Below are positions 12,791-24,700 of a DNA stretch of 64,000 bases, piece by piece (position 1 is the stretch's first letter; each line of letters starts with the position of its first letter). The stretch covers positions 507,896 through 571,895 of the forward strand of contig VZTG01003804.1 in assembly GCA_013397845.1 (NCBI GenBank), written 5' to 3'. The stretch comes from Melanocharis versteri (Eukaryota; Chordata; Aves; Passeriformes; Melanocharitidae). The translations under genes and the position numbers were made by a program. A model generated the notes under the pieces. That model was given only the letters and a program-made list of their open reading frames with translations. It ran no database searches and was not told the origin of the DNA.

Positions 12791-15700
12791 AAATATTGTT
12801 TTCGACCGAAAGGAAATATTACAGGAGGTGGAGGGCATTAAAATGGTAGCAATACTCAGGATGGGACTATATCAACAGAAAAACATTTCTTGACTCTCCA
12901 TTTCTCGACTCTCCATTTCTCATGCCAACCCAACTGCTCAGCTTGAAATTGCTATTAATTAATTTTGTGATTTTTTTTTGTAAAAAAGTGAAATGATACT
13001 TAGATTTTCAAACATCTAATTGTAGTAACGTAAATGGAGAGGTTGATTTCAAATTTGCATATGGAGAATGATGTACTAACCTGCTCTTTTTTAATAGGTG
13101 ACCTCTACTTAGTACTCACTTCCTATTATTAGGCATTTGAATTTGAATTTCCTGTAGTACAAAAAAAAAACCCCAAAAAACCCCAACAACAACAACAAAA
13201 AAGACCCTACCATAATATCTTTGTTTATATCAGCAACTACTCAGTGAATGTGGAATACATGCAATTATGTGTACAAAACTACTTGCTGATATAACGAATA
13301 TATGTTCTGTAGATGAGTAAACAGACTTGATTAACTGCTTCATTAGAGCTCAAGAAAACACATCTACAGCTGGATGAGGAAGCTCCATTATACTACAAAA
13401 ATATTTTGGGTTCAGATATATAAAATCTATCTCTGAAAATAAAGCATGCAAATGTAACTTTTTGGTTGGGTTGTTTTGAGCTTGTTGCCTTACTATCACA
13501 TAATATGCAATAACTCGGCTGATGTGAAAAGAATCTGTTGGCCTAAATATTCCTAAAATAATTTGAAGACTTGCAATAGCAACACTTTTTAAAGGTATAG
13601 TTTGATTGATACTCTACAAACAGATTTAAGGCCATGTATATTCTTCATATTTCAATCAAAACCTGGGAGTATATATCTAATATTTACTTAGCTTAAACTG
13701 TATCTAACTCCTCACAATAATTTTTACTAAAGTGATGACAAAATATATGGTTTTCTGCAAGCATTGCATTTATTCTGATTTTTTTTGATCTGTTGTGAAA
13801 ACCCAAATTAAAAAACAAATCTGTGCTGTTTTATTATATCATGTTATTGCAATAAAGAGTAGGTTCTCTAATTAGACCAGTGAGATTCACTGCAAATGCT
13901 GCTAGGATTTATTGTATTTATACAAGTCTCTGTTAACAGTACAAAGCACATGTCAGGAACTGAATCCTGAAAAAGATGGCCAGATAGACAGTAACTCCTT
14001 CAGTAAAAGCCCAGGATTAGCTAGATTCTATTTTGCAGAACTCGTACAGGCTGCTCTTATATCATTCTAATTTCTTTATAAATATGTTCTTCAGAATCAA
14101 CTCAGAAGCCTTAGAGAAATCTGTACAGAATAAATGAATTGTACTTGCTTTATCTACCAAGTGTACTGCTCCAAAGACTTTTCTGTAAGTTTTTCCAGAT
14201 TAATTATATTGGTTCTTTAACATTTTAATACGCATCAAATGTATCATTGTTTCTCTGTGAACTAGCATTATGATGACAAAACTGTAACTGAGAAAAGTTG
14301 GCCAGTTTAGCCTCTTTAAAACAAATTGTGAAACATTTGCTTCTTTCAGAACATTGGAGCTTTTACAGCATTTCAAGGCTTATTGAAAAATCAACACTAA
14401 CAGCCCAGAGAGATCCTTAGCCATATCCTTTAAATTATTAGTCACAAATTACATGAGAATTTCACCGCTTTCATCATCTCTCCATGTGACATTATTCAGA
14501 TACATTTGTTCTTCAAATAGAACTAATATATTTATTGAACATGTAGTCATTAACTGATAATTCTACACACAATATCAAGATAAAAACCTTTTTTTTCTTT
14601 AATTATACCTTGTTCTACTGGGATCTATATGAAAGTATCTCCTCATGTTATTACTGTTTCTAATAAACAAAAGTTAGTCCTGTACAGCATGGATTTCCAT
14701 ACCAAGTTTTTATTACTTTTATCATATAAGAAATATTTCATAGCTTTTTGTTGTTTTGTGTCATGTAACTGCTCTCTTTAACATAATTTCTAACCAGCGT
14801 GACCTTCTTTCTCCAGAGTGACTGTAGCTTTTCTGGTACCCACCGAAACATTCTTAAATAGCTACTTGTTACCCCTCAATGTTTCATTATTTATTCTTTC
14901 TCTCAACTTTTTCTTTCTGCCTACAGTTGCATTTAGCCTGAAATTTTTATAGCTGCCTGAAAAGAGTGTTGCCTATAACTATTTCTGGATAAAGACAATG
15001 AACTAATATAATACAGTAGTAAATGCTTAGAATATATGTGCAGACTTATAAGTATGTTACAGCAGAAGGCTTCAATATCATAAAGTCAAAGATTTTTTTC
15101 TGTCTTTCTTTTCAAACATTGCAATTCCTGTACGATTATATTGAAAACAATGAAAGAGATAACAAGGGTAAAGGTATTTGATAGCTTTCCTGAGTGCCTG
15201 TGAATACCTTGTCTGTGTTTTTAGCCATATTCATACCACTGTTTTTGTACAACTGTTAGTGTTAAGGATTTTTGCCTTGCTGCAACTCTGCATAAACAAT
15301 CGTGCACCCGTACCACATCCTGCTGCACCAGGGGAACAGGAAAAGTGCTCATGTATAATTGCTTAGAAGTATAGTTGAAAACAGTAGGAACTAAACAGAT
15401 CTTTTAAAACTTCAGTCAGATTGAGCTTTACATAAATAAAAGATATACAAGTATTTTCTCAGACCTCATATATCTCCAGGATATTTTGTAAATGAAAAGA
15501 CAAAATATCAAATAAGCTTATCTGAGAAAGTCTGTTTCCTTCTTTTGTGTTCCCTGGATAAAAGAAGGTTGAGGTCCTGGTTCAGCATCTTACAATTTAA
15601 AATGTTGTTTTGGTTTTTTTTTTACTTCATACAACACAATATTGCGTGCGCCAAATCTGTTTCAAATGCACAGGTTTGAAACTAACAGAATCAACAGCAT

Positions 15701-18320
15701 AACTACATTCATGATCTAATCCTTATTCTTGCAGTCAACACTACTAGTTTGCTTTTGCCCTTGGCCTCTTAATCCGTTCTGCTAATTAGTTTTTTTACCC
15801 TCTAAACCCCTATAGTATGTGCCTGCTGTGTGCATGCTCTGGCCTTTAATCACCAAACCCTCCATTTTCCGCACAGATGTTCGCTATTATCTCCTCCTTT
15901 TATCTTGGCTTATATGGTGACTTTTCATCACTGGATTTGTCCTATTAATCTTGTTCTGCTTTTTTTAAAGCAAGGCCTGTATGGTTTTCCCTTTTTTTAA
16001 GAAATGCATTTGATGACACAATGATGTATGAAAGGTGTCGAATTCAAAGTCAGATCATCCAAAGCCCTTTGGTTATCTATTGAGATTCAAGAAAAGTCTT
16101 TAATGCTTTGAGTGAGGGGCAATACAGAGTAGATAATGAGTCAAGCTGAGGATAAAATTCTGCATTAGGTTCTCCAAAATGACCCTTCCTCAAAAAGAAT
16201 TATTGTTTTGAAAGCTAGCCAAAAGCACAAATCCAGAAATGTTGCACTTCTCTACAAGACAACTCAGTATTTTGCAGAAATTCTATGTCGTACAGCCAGC
16301 CATGCCTACAGGCTACACAAAACTTAGTTTATTTATGCCAATGTGTCTGCTCACTTCTACCCTTGAAGCTCAGCTACGATGGGGTTCACACAGCTATGGG
16401 GTGTGAGAGACGTGTTCTCTTTCTTTTCATGGATTTTATTCCTAACATTTTTCTTATCATGTGAGATACCAGATTGTGAATTATTTGAGCCATACTAATA
16501 TCTTTTTTGTTTTTACTGTGAAGCTTGTTCGATAGATCAGTGCTAGAGAAGTGGTTAAGGTTTGTTTAATATCTCTCATGGCATTTTAGCTGGACGTGAC
16601 CCTCTTTCAGGACAGACTTTGCCCAGCTGAATTACATCTACCCCACGGACTAACGCAGGCTGTTTGCCCTGCCTTGTCTTAGGGGTAGCAAAAACACTAC
16701 AATGAATACAAAATGCTACAAAGCCAGAAAAGAGAAGGAATATAAACCCATCAATTTTCTTACGCTTTGTAACAGATTTTTGGTGCAGGAAAGTTTTGCA
16801 ATATTTTATCCATCAACTACTAGTACCTAGACAGCGGATTTAAAAAAAAACATGGGAAGGAATGAAGGCCTGCAGGTTACATTACTTGACAGAGTATTAT
16901 TAAAAAAAAAAATAATAATAAAAGAAAATAATAATAATTGAAACCCTCTATCTAGCTTCTGGATACTATTTATTTCCCATTTGATACCTTCTGGAACATT
17001 ATCCTCCACAAATTCCACCAATTTATATATATTACAAACATGTTGTGACTCCTCAATAAGCTTAATAGCTCTTGTACCTGGCCTTCCCTAATGATTAATA
17101 ATGATCTGATGAAGTCATCTCTATTTTATGGTGAACAAGTTAACTAGTCTGTTAATCTAATAAAACACAATTTCACAGAGTCACACTCATGAATCCCAGT
17201 GTGTACTTTTGCCTGGAATCTGTCCTCTGTAGGTGCAGGATTTGGAATTTCCCCTCACTGAACTTCAGATATCTAGGACCAACTTTACTTAGTAAATGGC
17301 TCATCAAGTGAAGCGCCATTCTCTTCAGCTTGATATCTGCTAAAGGATTTAATGAAACCCCCTTTGGAAATAGTTCACTCTTGTTGAATAAGTATAGGAA
17401 ATTATCTTGGTGTACACAAATGACTTTTAAATAACTAAGGGTATCTGGACCGAAATCTAGAGTGACTCTGCATTTTTGGTTTCATTACACTTTCCTCATA
17501 TGTATTGCACGTTGTATTCACAATTCCTAAACTGTGTTTCCCATTGTACCCTCTATCACATGCTATGAACTTAAGTCATCAATTAACAAAGTTCAAATCG
17601 TTCAGGAGGATGAATTTTATTTAATATAGTAAATGATCTCTCCATATCCAAGCCCAAATCCCATTTTTCTATTCTCACTAAAGGTTGGATCTGGTTGTAG
17701 TCGACTAGACACCAAATGTAATTGAGCCCACCCGGCAGGCAGATCCCATCAAGACAGAGAAGGAAATCTTTTTATAATGAAGATAAATCCAGTGACAGGC
17801 AGGATTCTGCTAGCACAGAAGTGATGCCTTGATTGACTCAGTTGTAAGGATGTAGGATTTATAGGAAGTGGATAGAGATGAATTTACTTTTAGTTGAAAA
17901 AGATTGGCAGGTTTACTTCGAGTTATGATCCTATTTGAGGAAAGCAAGACCTAAGGATTGGCCTTTCTAAAGGATAGGGTCACAGCTGTGTGATCTGTGA
18001 AAATCACCTGAAGAATTACCCAGGCTTCAGAGCCTTCACTCTGACCGAGATGTGAAAATAGACTTAAATTTAAAATGCATGCTATTATTTCACTCCATAC
18101 TTTTCCAAGTAAATGACTTCATAAAGTTTGCATTTCAGTAAGTAAAATCGCTTTCAGTTTTACTTTAATATTTTTTTGCTTTTCATAATGATTTGAGGAG
18201 GGATGTCGAACAATAGGTATCCCAAGAGCATGACAAGACTTTTAAGGCTCATCTATTGCCAAGCAATGACACCTCACAAATAAGACAAAGTCCTCAAAGG
18301 TTTGCAGAGTACTCCCTTAC
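12791..18320. other. Single-copy AT-rich non-coding DNA
   Basis: No gene or recognised element was seen. Minor features are a 17-base tandem duplication around CTTGACTCTCCATTTCT / TCGACTCTCCATTTCTC (12893-12930), an A/C-rich simple stretch at 13161-13203 and an ATA-rich run at 16900-16939. Confidence 0.55.
13161..13203. repeat. A/C-rich low-complexity tract with (CAA)n
   Basis: A run of A bases is followed by AACCCC-type units and about four CAA repeats. It is simple sequence with no sign of being the tail of an element. Confidence 0.7.
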
Positions 18321-18546
18321 CGAGCTGCGAGAGCACTCTCAAAGCCTCTTATTGCCAGAATGCATTTGACAGACAACAGACAATAAAATGAGAGTCTCAG
18401 ATCCGCCGGCACTCTCAGGATTCATTCTAGGAAAAAGTGGCAAACCTGTTTGTGCTAGATTCACAAGGTGATTTTAGGCTCAGCACTTCACCGTGCAACT
18501 TGCAGGCAATTTGTCAAAGAGACATTGTAAACCCAAGGCGGTAAGT
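18321..18546. other. CpG-retaining block ending in a consensus splice-donor motif
   Basis: Six CpG dinucleotides occur between 18321 and 18540 in a region where CpG is otherwise scarce. The block ends CCAAGGCG followed by GTAAGTGG, and GTAAGT (18541-18546) is a perfect 5' splice-site core. Open frames are broken by stops, so if it is an exon it is non-coding. It could equally be a conserved regulatory element or chance. There is no convincing polypyrimidine tract and acceptor upstream. Confidence 0.25.
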
Positions 18547-18779
18547 GGTATCTCCACTGAGACAGAAGAGGAATCAAAAATAAATATAAGCTCGTGAAAA
18601 AGGAATGTTTGCAAGGTAAGTTAGCGAAAGCGTATCAGAGGAAACTGATCTCTGACTCACAAAGGTTGGGAATGCACATATATTTAGGATTTTTTAGAAA
18701 AACCATCCAGACAGGCACTCACACTCAATTGTTTCTTCCCTTTCTGACCATTCACCTGGTATCTGACATGCGTGGAAAG

Positions 18780-19008
18780 TGCAGAGAAGGTTTAGATTGA
18801 ATATTAGGAAAAATTTCTTCACTGAAAAGATTGTCAAACACTGGAACAGGCTGCCCAGGGAAGTGGTGGAGTCACCATTCCTGGAAATATTTAAAAGACA
18901 TGTAGATGTGGCACTTGGGATCATGGTGGGCTTGGCAGCACTGGGTTAACAGCTGAACTCAATGATCTTAAAGGTATTCTCCAACGTAAATTGTCCTGTG
19001 AGTCTATG
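18780..19008 (+). mobile_element. CR1 LINE 3' end, short 5'-truncated copy
   Basis: The blocks run in CR1 order: TTTAGATTGAATATTAGGAA, then CACTGGAACAGGCTGCCCAG (18839-18858), GTGGTGGAGTCACCATTCC, TTTAAAAGACATGTAGATGTG and AATGATCTTAAAGG, with a diverged tail GTGAGTCTATGAAG at 19008. The ORF2 C-terminal codons are recognisable but not open. The copy is less diverged than the fragment at 11965-12190. Confidence 0.93.
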
Positions 19009-21650
19009 AAGTAAGAGAAATCTCTTCTTCATCTCAAAGGTCAAGTTTGATCTAGATTTAATGAGTATAACATTTCCCTGGCAGAAAATGATAACATTAA
19101 AAAAATCAATTTCCCATTTTTCATCAAAAAATTTAAAATTCCGTAAAAAAATTAATTTTTCTGTAGTAATAAGTCTCAAATTGAAAATTCCTCTCTTAAA
19201 TAATATTCTACAGGATCAGTTTTGGTTTAAAGTGTCTTGCTAACAGAGCAGACCATAAATCTACTGACAATGTGGGACTGCAGGATAGTAGATATGATGT
19301 GAATAGTAAAAGATTGCTGATAAAAGCTTCTTGTTAAACTATTTTGAAATCCTATGAAGATATGATGTTGTAATTATTGGCTTTATAAACTGCATTGTTT
19401 TGAGGAATTATTTTAAAATTCTGCATGCAACAGGGTTCAGAAGTTTAACATCAAAGAATAAAGATGTTCTATTTTAGAGATTGTCCACAAAGAAACAGGG
19501 CTGAAATTTGGCAAATATTCATTTCTCACTTTCGGACAAACAGAGATTAAAAATACTGGTGTGAGGGTCTGACAGCTAACTTTCTTGTAATCACTGAACA
19601 GGATATTTCAGTTGTCTCATCTGTAATACCTCCACATCTCTTCCTAATTTTCTATGGCACTCCTTTCCTTCTAAAACAGGTAAGACTTTTATGGAAGTAT
19701 TAAGAAGAAAATGGGTCTACTAATGAATGAAGTAAGAGGATTAAATTACACAGAATGTTTGAAGTATTGAATTCTCTGTTCTATTCCTCTTCAGAAAATA
19801 AATAAAAAAACACCAGGACCCCTCCCCCCTCAAAATATCCACAAAAAACAAACAAACAAACAAACAAAAAAACAAAACCAAAAAACAGAAAAGAACTCTG
19901 AGCCGTTATAAAATAAAATAAATGGATATAATAAAATAATTAGGGATAAAAAATTGAGAAAATGCATTGGAAAGCAATCACTATTAATCACTATTTCTAA
20001 CATTCTTGTATGGTGATATGCAATTTTCTCGGGTAAGATTCCATCCTGAATTTTTTTTAAAAAACAACAGAAAATTTGGTATTGACTGCAAGACCCTACA
20101 GATACCCATTACCAGCAACTGAAAACAATTTTTTATATACTGGGGAACACCCGAGGAAATATGAGAATATATTTTAACAAAAACATTTATTTTCTAAAGT
20201 GGTAAGGAAAATTGTTATGCTAAGAATGCGTAATAAAGCATACATATTATTAATAGAAACATAGCAATCTACAAGGGTATTACAGTTTCTCTGTGTCTTA
20301 AGAATGAATTTATAAAGCATATAAATAATTAAGTAAAAATAGCAATATATTGTTAAAATCACCGACCAAAAAATACATTAAAATATATATATAGGTTTTT
20401 CTTTCTAAATTATCACACAGACCATATGGAAATATTCAGTGATGTAGTAGACGGAATTAAAACAAAAGTTTGAGTTGCAAATAATCATTTTGTTATTAAT
20501 ACTCTTAAATTCAAATGGCAAATCATCTCCTCCTCACCTGATTACATTTAAGCTTCTTAAATAGAACCAAATATTAGCACCTGAAAAATTTTTCTAAAAT
20601 TTACTTCGGTAAAATTAAATTAATTAGCAGGTACTGTCTGCATCTCTTTGCCTCTCTTTCAAAGGTGTTCCTACATTTTCATAATTTTAAAAGGAAAGAG
20701 TATTTAAAAATTAAGTAGAACCTAAAAAAGATCAAAACTACATTGTTAAATACATTCCAAATATTTTTTCTGTCCCAAAGTTTCTTCCAATGTAGATACT
20801 TTTCTTCCTAAAAAGAAAAGTTTTTGAAAACTTGACATTAATAAAAAGAAAATTGCCAGCTCTGGACATTTTAAGCTGCTGTTTACAAGCTGCTTTTACC
20901 TCCACCGCACATTAAGAAGAACTACAGATTTTTTTAAAACTCAGAACAAGGTTTGGAAACCAGTGAATTGATATGAAACTTGGTAGATTCTATGGCTGTT
21001 AAGATGCAACAACACACAGTGACAGGCACTGTCACTACATCTTCCTACATCTCCCGACTCACCAGCCAGATTAGCTGAGAACAGCACTACAGTATCCTGA
21101 CACACTTGAGCAGTACATCATTAGTGTTATTTATTTGCACTGCTTTAACACTTGGCACAGAACATGGATCAAAACAAGACAGCCCCTGTCTCAGAGAGCT
21201 CACAATCTAAATATAGAAGCTGAAACAAAAGATGAGTGTAGACAGACAGGGAACAAAGAGAAAGCAGTGAGACGTGGCTGATCTTGCCATACCAGGAGAC
21301 TTATGCTTTTACTTTGCTTTGTTTTCAAAGAACTCCTTGGAGTAATAAAGTGAAGGAGGAATTTGGAAAAGGATAAAAGAAACATTTTTCAGTTGTTTAC
21401 AGAGGCATCCTCCCAACAGACAGCAGGATTTAAAACACAGAGGTCCTTGTATAAAAGTCATACAAGATGGCATCATAGATTTAGTAGGTGCAGAAATGAC
21501 CTTTTGAAATACCAAGGCATCAGTTGAATTATTTTGTTTGAATCAACTGATTTAAAGAAGGAAAAACAGGACAGTATAATGACTCCCCAAACATTTTTTC
21601 AAGTTACAGTTGTGGAATTGTTTGAAGGTTTGTTTCTTCCAAGGCTTTTA
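19009..21650. other. Single-copy AT-rich non-coding DNA with an A-rich tract
   Basis: No gene was recognised. An A-rich stretch at 19799-19885 contains about five AAAC units. The rest is AT-rich, with frequent short A and T runs. Confidence 0.55.
19799..19885. repeat. A-rich tract with (AAAC)n
   Basis: The tract has AAAAAA-rich sequence with a C-run in the middle (CCCCTCCCCCC) and then repeated AAAC units. It is low complexity with no attached element. Confidence 0.75.
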
Positions 21651-21760
21651 GGAAAAAGGAAAAGGAAAAGGAAAAGGAAAAGGAAAAGGAAAAGGAAAAG
21701 GAAAAGGAAAAGGAAAAGGAAAAGGAAAAGGAAAAGGAAAAGGAAAAGGAAAAGGAAAAA
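21651..21760 (+). repeat. Pure (GGAAAA)n hexanucleotide array, about 18 copies
   Basis: About 110 bases of uninterrupted GGAAAA hexamers, with one extra A near each end, make a perfect homopurine strand. A frame through it encodes alternating Lys-Arg for more than 30 residues, but that follows from the repeat (AAA AGG) and flanking codons show no gene. Such mirror-symmetric purine tracts can form intramolecular triplexes and are prone to length change. Recorded length may be affected by assembly. Confidence 0.97.
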
Positions 21761-24700
21761 GTTAAGTGGAATGAATATAAAATAAAAGAGCTTAATTGAT
21801 TGACAAAGGGGATACCAGAGTTTAATGCATTAAAATATTTCTTCTGAGCACGAGTAACAGTTTGTGCTGTGATCTTGGGAGCAGACTTGCTTAGCTCTCT
21901 GTCATTTCAGAGTGCTGGAGGACAGATCTCTGTTCCCTTTCCTCCACACAATGGTTGGCTCCGTTCAGGCACTCCAGCATGTCTTTAAATCAATAGTCAA
22001 TTGGTTCAGTGCAAAACTACAGGGAGGTCATAACCTGGAATCACACTATCAAAGCCAGGGGATTTTCTATGATATAAAACTGTTGTTAGACAAAAACGGA
22101 GCTATGAAAATGTAATTTAAAGAAAACATAAAGTTTATTTGAGGCAACCTAACTACTGAACTACATATCCTTTCTATTTTATATGTTTATATTTATATAT
22201 TTATATGTAACTCTCTTTCACTTCCATGGCATTCTTTACTTCTAAAGAATGTATTTGCCCTAGAGATTGAAAATCAGATGGTTTGTTTGATTTTGCTCTT
22301 AATATCAGCTCTTTATTTTTGGATCTGTGATAAATACACATTAGGCTATAATTTGTTTTAATCCCCAGTAAACCTTCTGGCCTAAATTTGTAAAATGTTA
22401 TAAATTTTTGAACTAAAGATTTCACTAAAATTACCCGGATCATACTTTTTAGAAATATTGTTTATTGATTTTCTTAGAGTACATATATATCTAGTAGAAC
22501 TTCTTTGATTTCACAGAAACATCAAAAGTAGCATATTGATGTTATTACTCAAATCCAATACCATGTCTCCCATAGTAGCCAAAAACCACAATGCTAGAGT
22601 TAAGTGCAAGAGAAGTGAAATGGAAAGTGGTTAAAGTTCACGTCTCCTTACATTTTGATTCAGTCTTCCATGCTTATATGTGTTTCTGTTTTTCTAATGC
22701 ATCAAACAGTTCAATGACATTAAATGATCTCGTTATGGACACTTCCATTATCTCAACAGAATGTAGGTGAATGTCTGGGGATAGAGCTGGCACAAAGCCC
22801 AAACCTTTTGTGTTGCTTCTTGGCAAACATATTGAAGTGAAGGTGAGTCAGAGGTCATTCGCAGAAAGACTAAAAAATAAAGAAGGTACCTACAGAAAAC
22901 AATAATGAATTTAAAGAAGTCAACTAGAGAGAAGTAAGAAAACCAAACCAAAAATACCACACCAAAAGTAATCAAATATAATTGCCTCAGTAAAGAGTGG
23001 ATTAAATAAATTGATTTTTAAACACTATGTTGTTGAACTTCAGGTCTAGAAGTTTCCAAATTGGTGCCAGAGACAGAGGTATGTTCTGAGTGATATCATT
23101 TCTACATAAAAAATGTCATAGCTCAACTAAAAATTGTTGGCATAAAATGGCTGTCCTTTTGAAGTTCTTGTATTGTAGAAGATGAGATTAATCTGTGGAC
23201 AAAATTAATTTTCCAGGTTCTTTAAACATTTCCATTAAAAAAACATTCCTAATAGCTGAGGAGTAGTTGCAGGTACATATGTACATGTAACTTAGTGGTT
23301 TGCTTGGTAGTCCTGGTTTCATCATCACTGTTTTCTGTCTTGCAGATGCTATGGAGGAGTAATTTCATCTGTTCCTCCAAGTCAGTGTCAGACTGAAACT
23401 ACCAAAAAGCCACCACCACTGAATTGGAAAAGATTCTGTATGACAGTTACAAGCTTTTTCCAACAAAGAGTCATATATTCTTCACTCTATGAATCTAGAA
23501 GATAGACTGATGCTATTAAGCAATTTATAAAGCCACAATCATATTTATTGAGAAGTAGTGGGTGTGTTTTTCTGTGGGTGCAGCTGGACCTTTCACCTCC
23601 AACACAAATTCCTGAGCTTACTTGCAGCCAAGAGTGTGCAGTGTACAGGAAAATCTCTATTTATGGGTTAACCATAACAGTCTGTTCCATAAAAGAGTTG
23701 AATACTGTAATAAGCATGTAGTGAACACTACAGAGAAGGAAGGTAAACCTGTTTCCTCCAACTGCCTTCATGATTTAATGTTTTACTGTTTTCTGTACTT
23801 TGTTGTTCATTCACATCTGGCCTAGCAGGTATGCACAAGAGGCAGTTTCCATCAGAAATAAAACATTATTTATATTAGCTCTTCTCATCTAAACAAGTGT
23901 GACCAAAGGTTTTCACAGTCCTCATAACACTCATTAGGACAAAATTACAGCAAAAGGAAACTACCATCGCTTTCAATATAGCAACAAAAAATCTGAATGA
24001 AGGTAAATTCAATAAAGAATATATGTAATACAAAATGTGTATAAATTGGCTTTTAAAACCAGAGAGTACCTATGGAAATGGACCTTTGAGAATATGAATG
24101 TTATACCTGAATCAAGGCTGCACTTGTGGAAGGGAAAAGCTCTGATTTCTTCTGAGTTTGGCCTAAATAATAGACAACACAGATATTCCACCCATGGGTA
24201 GTGAGGAGTTAACTGTTTCTATAATTGTATTATCTGCTATTTGCTCCAGGTGGGAGAACAGACTCATCTCACAGAGAAATGCACACAGCCACAGATACAG
24301 AACTTCACAAGCTGTTTTCAGCACACAGTTATATATTTATAGTTACACAGTTTGAGACGCACAACCACTTCATCTCTCAAAGTGCATCTGATCTTGCATA
24401 ATTAGCATTAGAGAATGAAGAGATGAAGGTTTTTTAACAGTCCTAATACAGCTGTCTCTAAGAGAGAGAAATAATCCATAACTTATTGCCCTCAAGTCTA
24501 ACACACACATCCCACAGAAGAAGGTGGCGTACAAACGATGGACAAAGTGTCAGTCCTAGCCCCAGATGAACTCAATGTCGATGTCTTCACTGCTATTAAT
24601 GGCAGAAGCTGCCATTCAAAAACAGCATGGGTTTATGTGGAGGCAAATTAGGATGATTGGAATAGATCTTCACCTGAAACAAATTAGTCTAGCTCCAACT

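Noticed and set aside
21534..21785. Open frame with a Lys-Arg repeat domain resembling a basic nuclear protein
   Set aside because: The Lys-Arg repeat is the trivial translation of (AAAAGG)n. The flanking codons show no protein character and no splice or promoter context.
24538..24657. Short coding-looking frame beginning MDKVSVLAPDELN
   Set aside because: It has only 39 codons, no upstream signal, no splice sites and no known relative. It is within what chance produces in 64 kb.
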